NCBI GenBank assembly: GCA_031553595.1 | Contig: JAVBLI010000009.1 | Location: forward strand, 186,001-250,000 | Length of the DNA stretch: 64,000 bases | Reading direction: 5' to 3' | Source: RGIG3701 sp031553595 | Lineage (GTDB): Bacteria > Planctomycetota > Planctomycetia > Pirellulales > Thermoguttaceae | Shown: in pieces, positions 51,049 through 61,200 of the stretch | Layout of the letters: every line of letters begins with the position of its first letter | Numbering within the stretch: the first letter of the stretch is position 1 | Program-made: the position numbers and the translations under genes | Notes under the pieces: model-generated | Seen by the model: the letters and a program-made list of their open reading frames with translations, nothing else | The model's database searches: none | Told to the model about the DNA's origin: nothing

Positions 51049-53711
51049 TCTTTCTCGTTATTTTGAGGGTCATTCTTCTTCATCAGCGGACTCTCCAGCA
51101 CCGTGAGGATGGCGTCCCGGACGATCTTGGAGTCTTTATCCGATTCCGGCGTGTCATTATAAATGTCGTACTGACGGGCCACTTCCGAGCCGTTTAAGAG
51201 GATGCCGAAATGGTTCACGCTCAGCTCCAGCGCGCGGACACATTCTTTCCGCAAATCCAGATCATGCGTGCCCGCGGAGGCGAACATCAGCAGCGTCTGC
51301 TGCGAGCGCTGGGTGCCGAGCCAGGCCAGCACGCGGGAAACCTCCGCCGTGTATGCGGAGATGGACATGAGGTGCATGACCGGCATCTGGAGTTTCGTGA
51401 TGTCATACACCTCCAGCACGGGGGAATCGCTTTCCTCCCCGGCCAGCCGCCGCACCCACGCGCCGCGGTGCGTGGAGACGATTTTCTCGGCCCACACCAG
51501 ACACTTCCGCGTTTCTTCCAGCCGCTGTAAATCCGTGATTGGCGAAAATCCCTGCATCCGCTCCAGAAGCGTCATGAGCATACCCACATCCGCGGCATTC
51601 GTCGGACGCGGGAACCACAGCGTTCGCGGAATCCGCTGCGCAAGATTTTCCGCAGCGCGAAAATGTTCACTGCGGGCCACGAAAACCACCGGGATGTCCG
51701 CCAGTTTCACGTCCTGACGCAGGCTCTGCGTTAAAAACGCCGGGGACGGATTCTGTGTTTCCATGCTCACCAGCAGAAACGCGTAATCGCTGCTGGCCTG
51801 GCACTTCAGCACCGCTTCCCGCCCGGATTCTGCCGTGTCATAATAATATCCGAAAGGCAAAAAACGGCCGCCCAGCAGGGAAGAGTCTGCCGCGTCCCGG
51901 CCCGTGACCAGGACTTTCGATTTTCCGGTGGTGGAAAGGAACCACGCGAGATTATCAATTAAAAGCTGCGAGCCGGCATACGGTTTTTGTGGATTCCATT
52001 TCATGACGGTTTCCATGGCCGCGAAACGGACACTGCGCGAGGGGGAATTGATGGCGGTGATGATCGGAGCCAGAGGGAAAAGGCCGGCGGCGGCACCCGC
52101 CCCGTCACGGTACTCGCGCGGCACCAGCAGAGACGCGTCTCCCATTTCACCCAGCAGGACAGCGGCGCCGGTGGCCGCGACGAACGATTTTTCCTGTAAG
52201 GCCGTCGTCAGCAGCGCTTCCACATCCACCAGCGAAAATTCCTCCCGGATCATCTTAAACACGGGCGTTTTCAGGAGGGTTTCACTGCGGACGCCCTCCG
52301 CGCGGAGGGTCTGCTCCAGTGTATTTTTCAGGAATTCGCGTTTCGCAAGCGCCGAGTCGGGGCACATCTTCCACAGCGCTTTCGCGAAACGGAAACAGTT
52401 CAGCGTCAGGGCGTCTTCAGTGCTTTTCGCGGCCGATTCCGGTTTTTTGGTTTCCGGATTCCAGCGCCAGACCACGGTCACGGATGTGTCCGTTTTTTCG
52501 CGAGAGCGTATCAGGTTCAGCTCGGCCGTGTAACGATTTAAATCGATTAAAATAAACTCCGCGATGAATTTTTCCGAGCTTCCGTCTTCGGGAAACGGAC
52601 GTCGCAGGATGCCGCTTAAGGCGTCATACGCCGCTTTTCGCAGGGGCTCCGCCGCCGGTTCCCGTTCCGCCGCGGCCAGGAAAAGATTCTGAATCGCCGC
52701 CGCGTTATTCTGCGTGGCCTGCATGGCGAGAAGCTTCACGCAGGCGGTCTTTAACGCGTAATTGTCGGAATCCAGCACGGCACGCACCGCATCCGTGGTC
52801 ATCCCCCCGAAAGACAGCAGCGCCTGCTCGATTTCCTCGCGCTGTCCTTTCATCTCCGGATCCACCAGAGACGTCAGCAGCAGCGGCACCGCGATTCCGC
52901 TGCGGGCCTGTAAATCCGTCAGCGCCTGACGCCGCAGCCGCGCGTCCGCGTGCCCGAGCTGTTTCACGGTGGTTTTCAGGATACTTTCATCCTGAAACCG
53001 GCGATTCATGGCGCTGAGCACCATCTGCCCCAGTGCCTGCCCTTCCGGCCCGTATTTCTTCCCTTTCGCCAGCGTGGCAAAAAAACTCTGGCCGTGCGTC
53101 ATGACCATGTCATACATTTCCGCGTCCGTGGGCTTCACGGCCACCGCCCTTTTGAAGAGCGTTTTCGCGATTTCCAGACGTCCCAGATCCGCGATAATTT
53201 TTCCGGCCTGCACCAGTTCCGCTGCCGTTTTCGGATTCGTGCCCAGCACCGCCTCCACCCCTGCGTCTCCGAACTGGCGTTCTCCCGGCGCGAAAAGTCG
53301 GCCGAATTCATCATACAGTGAATCTTCTTTCGCCGCGGGTGCCGTTTTACCGCCGCCGCCACCCGCCGGGGCTTTTATTTCTTCATCTTCTTCATCTCCC
53401 GTGTCCCCGGCATCCGCGAACGGATTCTCATCCCCGTCCCCATCTTCCGAAAGATCATCTCCGCCCAGGCCGTCATCATCCTCATCATCCAGACCCTGCG
53501 CCGCCACGGATGAAATCCACATACAAGACACGGCACTGCCTCCCGGTCCGCCGGAAAAAAAATCTCCGCACTGGAACATGCCGGAACTCCACTGCATCAG
53601 CGTCATGAGAAAAATGCCCGCGCCCCAGACCGTCATCACTCTCCTCGGCAGCGACTCGGCGGCGGTCCTCATTCTGCGGTAAACGGAAAAAAAACCGTTA
53701 TGCGTGTTCAT
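51045..53711 (-). CDS. Large exported HEAT-like protein with a receiver-like domain
   Basis: 888 residues. The N-terminus is arginine-rich and then hydrophobic (RRVMTVWGAGIFLMTLMQW), with a probable cleavage after SSVAAQG, followed by an Asp/Glu-rich stretch. Residues about 215-330 contain HEAT-like helical repeats (RRQALTDLQARSGIAVPLLLTSLVD). Around residues 610-740, GREAVLKCQASSDYAFLLVSMETQNPSP... DIPVVFVARSEHFRAAENL... FPRPTNAADVGML follows the beta/alpha order of a response-regulator receiver but lacks the Asp and Lys signature. Exported location plus pseudo-receiver is unusual. It overlaps the redoxin-like gene by 4 bp. Confidence 0.65.
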   Translation of the reverse strand: MNTHNGFFSVYRRMRTAAESLPRRVMTVWGAGIFLMTLMQWSSGMFQCGDFFSGGPGGSAVSCMWISSVAAQGLDDEDDDGLGGDDLSEDGDGDENPFADAGDTGDEEDEEIKAPAGGGGGKTAPAAKEDSLYDEFGRLFAPGERQFGDAGVEAVLGTNPKTAAELVQAGKIIADLGRLEIAKTLFKRAVAVKPTDAEMYDMVMTHGQSFFATLAKGKKYGPEGQALGQMVLSAMNRRFQDESILKTTVKQLGHADARLRRQALTDLQARSGIAVPLLLTSLVDPEMKGQREEIEQALLSFGGMTTDAVRAVLDSDNYALKTACVKLLAMQATQNNAAAIQNLFLAAAEREPAAEPLRKAAYDALSGILRRPFPEDGSSEKFIAEFILIDLNRYTAELNLIRSREKTDTSVTVVWRWNPETKKPESAAKSTEDALTLNCFRFAKALWKMCPDSALAKREFLKNTLEQTLRAEGVRSETLLKTPVFKMIREEFSLVDVEALLTTALQEKSFVAATGAAVLLGEMGDASLLVPREYRDGAGAAAGLFPLAPIITAINSPSRSVRFAAMETVMKWNPQKPYAGSQLLIDNLAWFLSTTGKSKVLVTGRDAADSSLLGGRFLPFGYYYDTAESGREAVLKCQASSDYAFLLVSMETQNPSPAFLTQSLRQDVKLADIPVVFVARSEHFRAAENLAQRIPRTLWFPRPTNAADVGMLMTLLERMQGFSPITDLQRLEETRKCLVWAEKIVSTHRGAWVRRLAGEESDSPVLEVYDITKLQMPVMHLMSISAYTAEVSRVLAWLGTQRSQQTLLMFASAGTHDLDLRKECVRALELSVNHFGILLNGSEVARQYDIYNDTPESDKDSKIVRDAILTVLESPLMKKNDPQNNEKE

Positions 53712-53760
53712 GTGTGTTCTCTTTCGGAAAGAAATATTTGCGGATTTCCATCTTCCATTT

Positions 53761-55179
53761 TTATTCGGGCATGTTCAGCCGTTTTTTCCACTCCGCCAGC
53801 TGCGCTCGCACCTGGTCTTCCGCCGTGGAGCCGTAACTGCGAAACGCGCGGATGGCGTGCTCCACCCCCAGCACGGAGTACACGGATTCATCCAGGCTCG
53901 CGTCCGCCCCCTGAAAATCCGTCAGGGGCAGATCCGCCAGCCGACAATTTGCATCCAGGGCCTTCCGCACGAGCTTCCCCACCATTTCATGGGCCGTCCG
54001 CTGGGGAATGCCCCGCAGAATCAGGTATTCCATGAACGTCGTGGCGTCTAGATGGCCGCGGTCCAGCCGGGCGGAAATCGCGGCACGATCCAGCTCCATC
54101 CCCGCCACCATATCCGCCGCCAGTTCCAGGGATGCACGCACCGTGTCATACGCGTCAAAAATCGGCGGCTTATCCTCCTGCAAATCCCGGTTATACGCCA
54201 GCGGAAGCCCCTTAATCAGCACCAGTAGCGTCTGTAAATCGCCGATCACCCGCGCCGTTTTTCCGCGAATTAGTTCCAGCGTGTCCATATTCACCTTCTG
54301 CGGCATGATGGAGGAGCCCGTGCAGAACTTTTGCGGCAGGCGAATAAAATGAAACTCCTCCGTACTCCACAGAATCCACTCCTCGGCCCATGTGCTGAGA
54401 TGCTCCGCGATGAGGGTCAGCACGAATACGAATTCCACCGCGAAATCCCGGTCACTGGAGACGTCCAGGCTGTTCGCCGCCACCTGATCGAAACCCAGCA
54501 GCTCCGCGGTCATGTGACGGTCGATCGGAATGGACGTGCCGGCCAGGGCCGCCGCGCCAAGACTCAGCGTGTTAATCCGCTTTCGGCAGTCGGAAAGCCG
54601 CTGGCGGTCTCGGGCGTATTTCTCGCAGTAACACATCCAGTAATGCGGCGCCAGTACCGGCTGCGCCCGCTGCGTGTGCGTGTACCCGGGGAGAATGCAG
54701 TCCATGTCCGCGTCACAGCGGGAAATGAACGCACGCTGAAGCGCTTTCAGCAGGTCATCCAGATCGTCCGTCGCGTCACGCATCCACAGACGCAGATCCG
54801 TGGAAACCTGATCGTTTCGGCTGCGGCCTGTGTGCAGCTTCCGCCCCGTGTCTCCAATCCGTGCGATCAGGGCACGCTCGATGTGCATGTGAATGTCTTC
54901 CAGGGCCGTGCTGTACTCGAAATTTCCTGCTTCGATTTCCGCGCGGATGGCGTCCAGGCCGCCCACGATCAGGGTGCACTCTTCCGGCTTCAAAATTCCG
55001 ACTTTCGCCAGCATCATCGCGTGGGCCTGCGACCCGAGAATGTCGTGCTTATAAAGCCGCTGATCAAAACTGATACTTTCCGTAAATTTTTCCATTCGAG
55101 GATCCGTGGCATGGTTAAAAACCCCGCCCCACGCCTTTTTTACCCCGGTTTCCACCGTGCTTTTTTCGTTACCACTCAC
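53761..55179 (-). CDS. argH: Argininosuccinate lyase
   Basis: 472-residue fumarase/aspartase-superfamily lyase, last step of arginine synthesis. It opens KAWGGVFNHATDPRMEKFTESISFDQRLY; LHTGRSRNDQVSTDLRLW and the catalytic loop GSSIMPQKVNMDTLEL are present, with TAHEMVGKLVRKAL near the end. The start appears to be GTG; the first internal ATG (MEKFTES) would delete the conserved N-terminus. No other arg gene is adjacent. Confidence 0.96.
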   Translation of the reverse strand: MSGNEKSTVETGVKKAWGGVFNHATDPRMEKFTESISFDQRLYKHDILGSQAHAMMLAKVGILKPEECTLIVGGLDAIRAEIEAGNFEYSTALEDIHMHIERALIARIGDTGRKLHTGRSRNDQVSTDLRLWMRDATDDLDDLLKALQRAFISRCDADMDCILPGYTHTQRAQPVLAPHYWMCYCEKYARDRQRLSDCRKRINTLSLGAAALAGTSIPIDRHMTAELLGFDQVAANSLDVSSDRDFAVEFVFVLTLIAEHLSTWAEEWILWSTEEFHFIRLPQKFCTGSSIMPQKVNMDTLELIRGKTARVIGDLQTLLVLIKGLPLAYNRDLQEDKPPIFDAYDTVRASLELAADMVAGMELDRAAISARLDRGHLDATTFMEYLILRGIPQRTAHEMVGKLVRKALDANCRLADLPLTDFQGADASLDESVYSVLGVEHAIRAFRSYGSTAEDQVRAQLAEWKKRLNMPE

Positions 55180-55533
55180 GCGAGTCTCTTTCTTTTGTGC
55201 ATTTTATGTGTTTTCTTGGGATGGTGCCCTCACCGAGCGCCTTCCGAAAAAATATCGCTTCTCTTCCTAAATCGGCATATTTAAAATAAAACGCCATGAA
55301 AATATGATACCCTAAAACAGGAAAAAATACCATATAACGCACTCGTTTTTCTCATTATTTTGCGATTTTCGCCGATTTTCGGCTGATTTTGAACGCCATA
55401 CATATGGTGGAGTGGGCGGAATGCGTGAAGTTTTTCGGTTGCAATGACGATAATAATGAAAGAGGCCGGGGAGAAGGTGTGCTCGTGTGCCTCGCCGCAG
55501 AATATGTGATTTTTGATCGTCAAAAAACTAAAA
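55180..55533. other. Divergent intergenic region, no gene recognised
   Basis: 354 bp, AT-richer than its surroundings, between argH (minus) and the SpoA-domain gene (plus). It should hold both promoters; no confident -35/-10 pair was chosen. Short open frames within it lack ribosome binding sites. Confidence 0.35.
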
Positions 55534-57210
55534 ATGAGCGAATTTCATTTTCCGCCAGAATCGTCGCAGCCCACCTCTCTCCATGAGGGGCAGGTGGAAG
55601 ATGCGCGGGATGAAACTTCGCTGGAATCCCAGCTAAAACGCGGATTGGAGACGCAGCTTGAGCGATTTCTTGACATTTTCTGTTTTATTCAGCAGTTTTC
55701 ATTAAATCCCGTTTCGGCAGGTGACTTGGCAGAGAAAATTTCATTGCCGGGCGATTCATTTTTTGGTCTTTCACTTCCATTCAGCGGAAAATTTGCGTTT
55801 TTAGTTATTTCGAACGAAAATAACGTGCTTCCGGAGTGGTACAAAAATCCAGGAGTCGCGGGAAAATCCCGGCTGACATTTTTTGCGGGCAATTTATCTG
55901 ATCTTTTATCAAAAAATACCTCATTCTTCGAGGAAACCTCCCCGTTCACGGATGATATGGAGGCAGAATCGATGATTCACGAAAATGGTTCACCTGAAAA
56001 AACGCCGGATTTTTCCACTTTTCTCCATTCAGATAAATATGCCGGTGGGAAAATGCGCGCCAGCTTGGCTCTTTTTTCCCGCATGAAACTGGCGCCTGGG
56101 GCCCGTCTGCTGTCCTTTTCCATCATGCGTTTTGACGGAAACCCCGGGCGTGGCTGGCTGATAACCGCGGTGGAGAATCCAGAAATTTTGCGTGATTTTT
56201 TGTGTGGCCCCGCCGCGAATACCGCTGAAAAAACGCAGAGACTGAAAAGGGTGCGGGAGCTCGAGGTGCTTTCGCTCACGGAAAGTGAGCAGCAGAGTGC
56301 GAAAATCACGGAACCGGGCGAAAACGCAAAAGAATTGAGTGTAAAAGATTCACCGGAGGAAAAGTTTCGGTCAGTGGGGAATGAGAAAGCCGAGAAGGAA
56401 CAAAAAAGCCAGGAAACGGAGCAAAATTCGCCAGATACACGTTTAGAGAAAAATGATCGGGTTTCTGAAGACGAATTACGAATCGCGGAACAGATAATCG
56501 GAATCACGGACGAAAAAAAATTCAGCACGAAAACGCCTGATGCATTTATTTTCGCGGAGAAGCCCGAGTATTCGAGTGTGAATACGGATGAAATTCGTTA
56601 TGTTCGGGAGGAATTTTTACTCCCGTTTAATGAAGAGAAATTCCGGGGGGCATTTCGTGAGTTTCTTGCGACGCGAAATGAATGTGTGCGAGAAAAACAA
56701 AAAAACTGCGATTTGCGACGGATGAATCATCGAAACGGTATTTATTCCAACAAAATATTTCGTAAAGCGCGGGGTACGGCGTTTGGAATCTTTTCGCAAA
56801 ATTCGCATCCCAAAATCACGCAGCGGTGGCGCGACGCGAGACCGTTTTTGTCATTTTTTGAGGAAAAAAAGGCGCCAATTACATCTCCGCCGGGCGCTTT
56901 TCGGCCTGAGAATTTACTGGAAAACGCGGATTTTGAGGTTCGCGCGGATATAAAATGCCGTGCTGACCAGCCTGTTTTGTCACCTGAAAAGGTGCTGCAG
57001 GGGATTCCGGTCACCGTTCGCGCGGTGCTTGGCCGAAAAAAGTTCCTCTTGGAAGCGATTCTTGGTTTGGAAGTGGGGGCAATTTTGAATTTCGGGCATG
57101 TAAATGAAGCGGATCTGGAGCTTTTTGTTTCGGATAAATGCGTCGCGCGAGGCGGGCATGTGCCGGGCGAGTCGGCGGTGGCGGTGGAAATTCTGGAAAA
57201 AACCACGTGA
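55534..57210 (+). CDS. Long protein with C-terminal FliN-like SpoA domain
   Basis: 558 residues. The last 75 (KVLQGIPVTVRAVLGRKKFLLEAILGLEVGAILNFGHVNEADLELFVSDKCVARGGHV) match the SpoA/FliN flagellar switch C-ring domain, including the characteristic VARG turn. The first 200 residues show a globular part (IFCFIQQFSLNPVSAGDLAEKI). The middle (about 240-400) is charged and probably disordered (EKEQKSQETEQNS). Ordinary FliN is about 130 residues, so this is a large fusion or divergent form. Codon use is AT-richer than neighbours. ATG at 55534 lacks a Shine-Dalgarno. A ParA ATPase gene follows; no other flagellar gene is near. Confidence 0.7.
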   Translation: MSEFHFPPESSQPTSLHEGQVEDARDETSLESQLKRGLETQLERFLDIFCFIQQFSLNPVSAGDLAEKISLPGDSFFGLSLPFSGKFAFLVISNENNVLPEWYKNPGVAGKSRLTFFAGNLSDLLSKNTSFFEETSPFTDDMEAESMIHENGSPEKTPDFSTFLHSDKYAGGKMRASLALFSRMKLAPGARLLSFSIMRFDGNPGRGWLITAVENPEILRDFLCGPAANTAEKTQRLKRVRELEVLSLTESEQQSAKITEPGENAKELSVKDSPEEKFRSVGNEKAEKEQKSQETEQNSPDTRLEKNDRVSEDELRIAEQIIGITDEKKFSTKTPDAFIFAEKPEYSSVNTDEIRYVREEFLLPFNEEKFRGAFREFLATRNECVREKQKNCDLRRMNHRNGIYSNKIFRKARGTAFGIFSQNSHPKITQRWRDARPFLSFFEEKKAPITSPPGAFRPENLLENADFEVRADIKCRADQPVLSPEKVLQGIPVTVRAVLGRKKFLLEAILGLEVGAILNFGHVNEADLELFVSDKCVARGGHVPGESAVAVEILEKTT

Positions 57211-57380
57211 TGGATGATGAGCCGGGCAGTGACGGCGGCGCGAGCGGCGAATCACGGTGTTACGGCGTTTTTTTTCTGTTCCTGCTCTGGTAAAAAAATC
57301 CTGAATTGATTAAAATGGAGGATACATTTTGCCGGCTGTGAAGACCGGAACGTGCGGGAGAGCGGAAAGAGGAGAAAAAC

Positions 57381-58199
57381 ATGCGGTCCATCGCGATCAT
57401 GAATCAAAAAGGGGGCGTGGGGAAGACCACCACGGCGGTGAATCTCGCGGCGGCGCTGGCGGGAGCCGGGAAGCGGGTGGTGCTCATGGACATGGATCCG
57501 CAGGCGCACGCATCCTTGCATCTGGGTTATGAGCCGGATGGGGACATGGCGTCTATTTATGATGTGCTGGTGGCGGATATTCCGCTTTCGGAGGCGCTGA
57601 TTCAGGTGGATGGGCGAGAAAATTTGTGTCTGGTGCCCGCGCATCTGGATCTCGCGGCGGCGGAGGTGGAGCTGGCGGGGGTGGTCGGCCGGGAGTTTAT
57701 TTTGCGGGATAAGGTGGCGGAGTTTCGCCAGACGCTTGCGCGGCAAAACGCGCTGCCGGTGGATTATTTTCTCGTGGATTGCCCGCCGTCTTTGGGGGTG
57801 CTGACGATTAACGCCCTGACAACGGTCGAGGAAATTTTCATTCCACTTCAGCCGCATTATCTGGCGCTGCATGGGCTGGGAAAATTGCTGGAGACGGTGA
57901 CGCTCGTGTCCCGGCGGCTGAATCCGGCGCTGCGCGTCAGCGGCGTGGTTTTCTGTCTTTATGACGCGTCCGTACGGCTGACGGCGGAAGTCGGCGGGGA
58001 TGTCACGGACTTCTTCACGCCGCAGCGGAATGTGGGCACGGTCTGGGCGGGGGCCGGTGTTTTTCAGACGCGGATCCGCAAAAATGTGCGGCTGGCGGAA
58101 GCCCCGAGTTACGGAAAGTCCATTTTCGAGTACGACGAAAAGTCGAACGGCGCAGCCGATTATGCCGCGCTGGCGGAAGAAGTGCTGAGAATGGAGTGA
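57381..58199 (+). CDS. ParA/Soj family ATPase
   Basis: 272-residue deviant Walker ATPase of the ParA/MinD superfamily. The Walker A is KGGVGKTTT (residues 10-18, signature Lys10), the A' box VVLMDMDPQAHASLHLGYEP, the B box YFLVDCPPSLGVLTINAL, and the C-terminal block AEAPSYGKSIFEYDEKSNGAADY typical of Soj. Start after GAGGAG. No parB or parS is adjacent, unlike the chromosomal parAB operon. With the SpoA-domain gene upstream (170 bp) it may position a surface or motility structure, as ParC/FlhG-like proteins do; this is inference. Confidence 0.92.
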   Translation: MRSIAIMNQKGGVGKTTTAVNLAAALAGAGKRVVLMDMDPQAHASLHLGYEPDGDMASIYDVLVADIPLSEALIQVDGRENLCLVPAHLDLAAAEVELAGVVGREFILRDKVAEFRQTLARQNALPVDYFLVDCPPSLGVLTINALTTVEEIFIPLQPHYLALHGLGKLLETVTLVSRRLNPALRVSGVVFCLYDASVRLTAEVGGDVTDFFTPQRNVGTVWAGAGVFQTRIRKNVRLAEAPSYGKSIFEYDEKSNGAADYAALAEEVLRME

Positions 58200-58220
58200 G
58201 GGGCGGAATGAGCGCAAAAT

Positions 58221-58267
58221 AAACCCCGTTTCGCTTTCACGCCCCATGTGCGGCGAAACGGGGTTTT
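58221..58267. terminator. Bidirectional terminator
   Basis: AAACCCCGTTTCGC and GCGAAACGGGGTTT form a 14-bp stem between the convergent ParA and dockerin genes, with a T run on the plus side and an A run supplying T on the other strand. Confidence 0.85.
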
Positions 58268-58279
58268 CATTCCCGTGAG

Positions 58280-61200
58280 TTACCGTTTCAGAACGGCGAA
58301 CATCCACGCGTCTTCGGCGTCCTCTTCACCGCCTGCATTCTCACGGGCGGCGTTCTGAGCGGTTAAAAATTCATCAGCGAAAAGCCGTTCTCGGTGCACG
58401 TCTTTCTCATGCGTCATGGGTAACAGAGCGGCCACTTCCACGGGCGGGCCGTTCATGTCCATCCACTTCACGTTTCCGATTTCCGCCGCTTCCACATTTC
58501 CGGAAAAGCGGAGGATGGTCACGCCGCTGCGGTCCGCGGACTGGGGCGGGGCCAGCAGGGCGGCGCGAATGACAGGGGCGTCCCGGGTGGTGAGCGCGGT
58601 GAATGCGGGCGCGCTGTTCGCCGGCGATTCTTGCGGGAGAACGGAAACCGGCGTGAAAATCGTGGATGCCTTCAGCGGAAGTTCCGGTGATTCACTCGCG
58701 AGGATGCCGGCCGTTTCCACTGCCATAACCGTTTCCGTTTCTAGTGAAACGGGGTGAAGACCCGTCATTACGGTTTCTGTCTCCGTCGCGGCAAGATTTT
58801 TTGCGTCTGGCGCAAGCAGCGTTTCCGTCATGGCATCCGTCAGGAGACCCGCCAGCGTTTCCGTCAGCGGCTGTTCCGCCGGGGGTTCCGGGGTGAAGGC
58901 ATTTTGAGGCGTTTCCGCGTTTTCCAGCTCTGTAACTTCTGCCGTCAGCGCCGGAGCGTCCGCGGCACTCGGGACGTCAGCCGTTTCTGCTGTTTCTTCC
59001 GGTGAAAATTCCTCTGCCTCAGCGGCTTCCGCTGGAAGGACCATATTCGCGGGGACCAGACCGCCCATTCCCAGAGAACGCAGCAATTCCGCTTCTTCGG
59101 CGGTAAAGTAAATACTTTCCTCTGCCAGCACGGCGGCGAATTCCTGATAAGCGGCATATTCTCCGGCACTGACGCCGTTTGTGTATCCCCAGCCGGAGGT
59201 CAGCGTGTCTGGGAGCGAAACGCCGCCGGAGGTGCGGGATTTTCCGTAATTCTTCGCGAACTGGATTAAATCGTAAATGTTAATTTTTCCGTCATGGTTA
59301 AAGTCCGCGGCCCACGCATACGGGGATGTGGATTTTGACGGATCCTGGCCGTAAACTTTCGCGAACTGAATTAAGTCGTAAATGTCGATTTTTCCACTGT
59401 CATTCAGATCGTAAACCACGGGGTACACGCCGGTGATGTCCCTCTGCAGAACGGTTCCGGAGAGGGCGTTCACGCCGCCGGTGGTCGTGCCGGTGACGCC
59501 GTTTAAACGGAATCCACAGTCCACGGCGGTGAATTTTTTATTTACTGTATCCAGATTAACGCCCGTCTGCGTGCCGGTTCCGAGCGTGCTGGGCGAAAAT
59601 TTTACGCGTCCGACCATGACGTACTGTCCGCGGCTTCCGGTTCCGTTATCGCCGATTCCCGTCTGCGTGGTGGTTCCGCTGATTTTCAGCGTGCCGTCCG
59701 CGCCGGCGGTGACGAAAAGCTGCCCGCGTGTGCCGGTGAAGGGCGTGGAGCCCACGAATTCGTAGGTACCGTCCGCCTTTATGGTGGGCATGAACAGGGA
59801 GGAATCGTATGCGATTACCGCGTCGAAATCCGCCAGCCCGGCATTATCCGTGGAGGTGACGTACGCCCAGACTTCCACCCAGACGGTCTGCCATTCATCC
59901 ACCCATTTTTCGCTGGCTGGGATGCTGGAAGCCTCTCCAGTGGAGTTTACGGTGGAGGCCGTTTTCTTTACCACCAGCGCGGCTTCCACATGCGAGTCCA
60001 TGTTAATGACGAAATTCCGGGTCAGGATTCCCTGCGCGTTTATCCCTTCCAGAATCGCGCCGGATGTCGCGCACACCAGTCGGCCGTCCAGCCGCGTGGT
60101 AATCTGCGTGCCGTTCGCCAGCGGCTGGAGACTCGTCCAGGTGAGGGTCGTGCCCGCCGCGTTCCACGAAAACGTCATCGGGCTGTTCACGAGATTCGTA
60201 CCGGAGGAATTCAGAACCTGGAAGGCCGCCATTAATTCATCATGCGTCAAGCTCGCGAAATTCATGGGTTCCGCGAAAGTCCACGTGACGGACGTGCCGG
60301 TTTCGGTGGCGGTCACCTGCGTGCGGACGCTGACGGTATTTATCTTCAGGCGGAAGCTGGTGTTAATCGCCGGAGCGTAAACCGCGCCCCCGGTGCTGAT
60401 GAACGTGTTCGCCAGGATGCTGATCGTGGGCTCCGTGTTAAAATACGGAATGCCGGTGGGCATCAGTAGCGTGACGGTTTTTCCGTCTTCGGAAACGCTG
60501 ATGCCGGAAGGATGGTAGGTGCCCGCGCCGGTGTTCACCGAAATGTTTTGCAGGTTCACCAGATCGCCGCGGATGGGCTGATTGAACGTCAGCGTGAACG
60601 AAGACGGCGGGGTTTGGAGCACCGGCGTCGTGGGCGTCAGGGAAAGGGTGGGAGCCGTCAGTGCGGTGATGGTGGCCGCCTTATTTCCCGTGATTTGCAG
60701 GATGTATTCCCCGCTGCGGCCTGCCTCGGCCGAGACCACGAGATAAACGCTCTGGTTGGTTGCCAGGCCGGTCGAAAATACCCAGTAACCGTTCGAGTAG
60801 GAAGTGGCGTTAATCGTCACGCCGGCGGAAGTTTGCAGTTTCACGAGCGATTCGCCGTACTGCAGCATGTTCAGGAATTCGGCGGATGCACTGGCGCCGG
60901 GAATGGTCAGGGAAACGGTGATGGTTCTTTCGGAGGTGACCGTCAGGGGATAATAATCCACGTCGGTGGCGTCCTGGAAGACGTGGGCTACGCCGGTGGG
61001 GCTGGCGTGCTGTTTGCCGTCCGTTCCGATGACGGTGGTGGATGCCAGCGGCGCGCCGACGACGACGGTTCCGTTTTTCATTGCCACGGCCATGCCGAAA
61101 CAGTCGTACGCGGCCGTGCTCTGCGAAGCAACTTTTCCTTTTTGCAGCCACGTGGTTCCCACGGACTGGAAGAGCCAGGCGGCTCCGGCGTCAACTGCCG

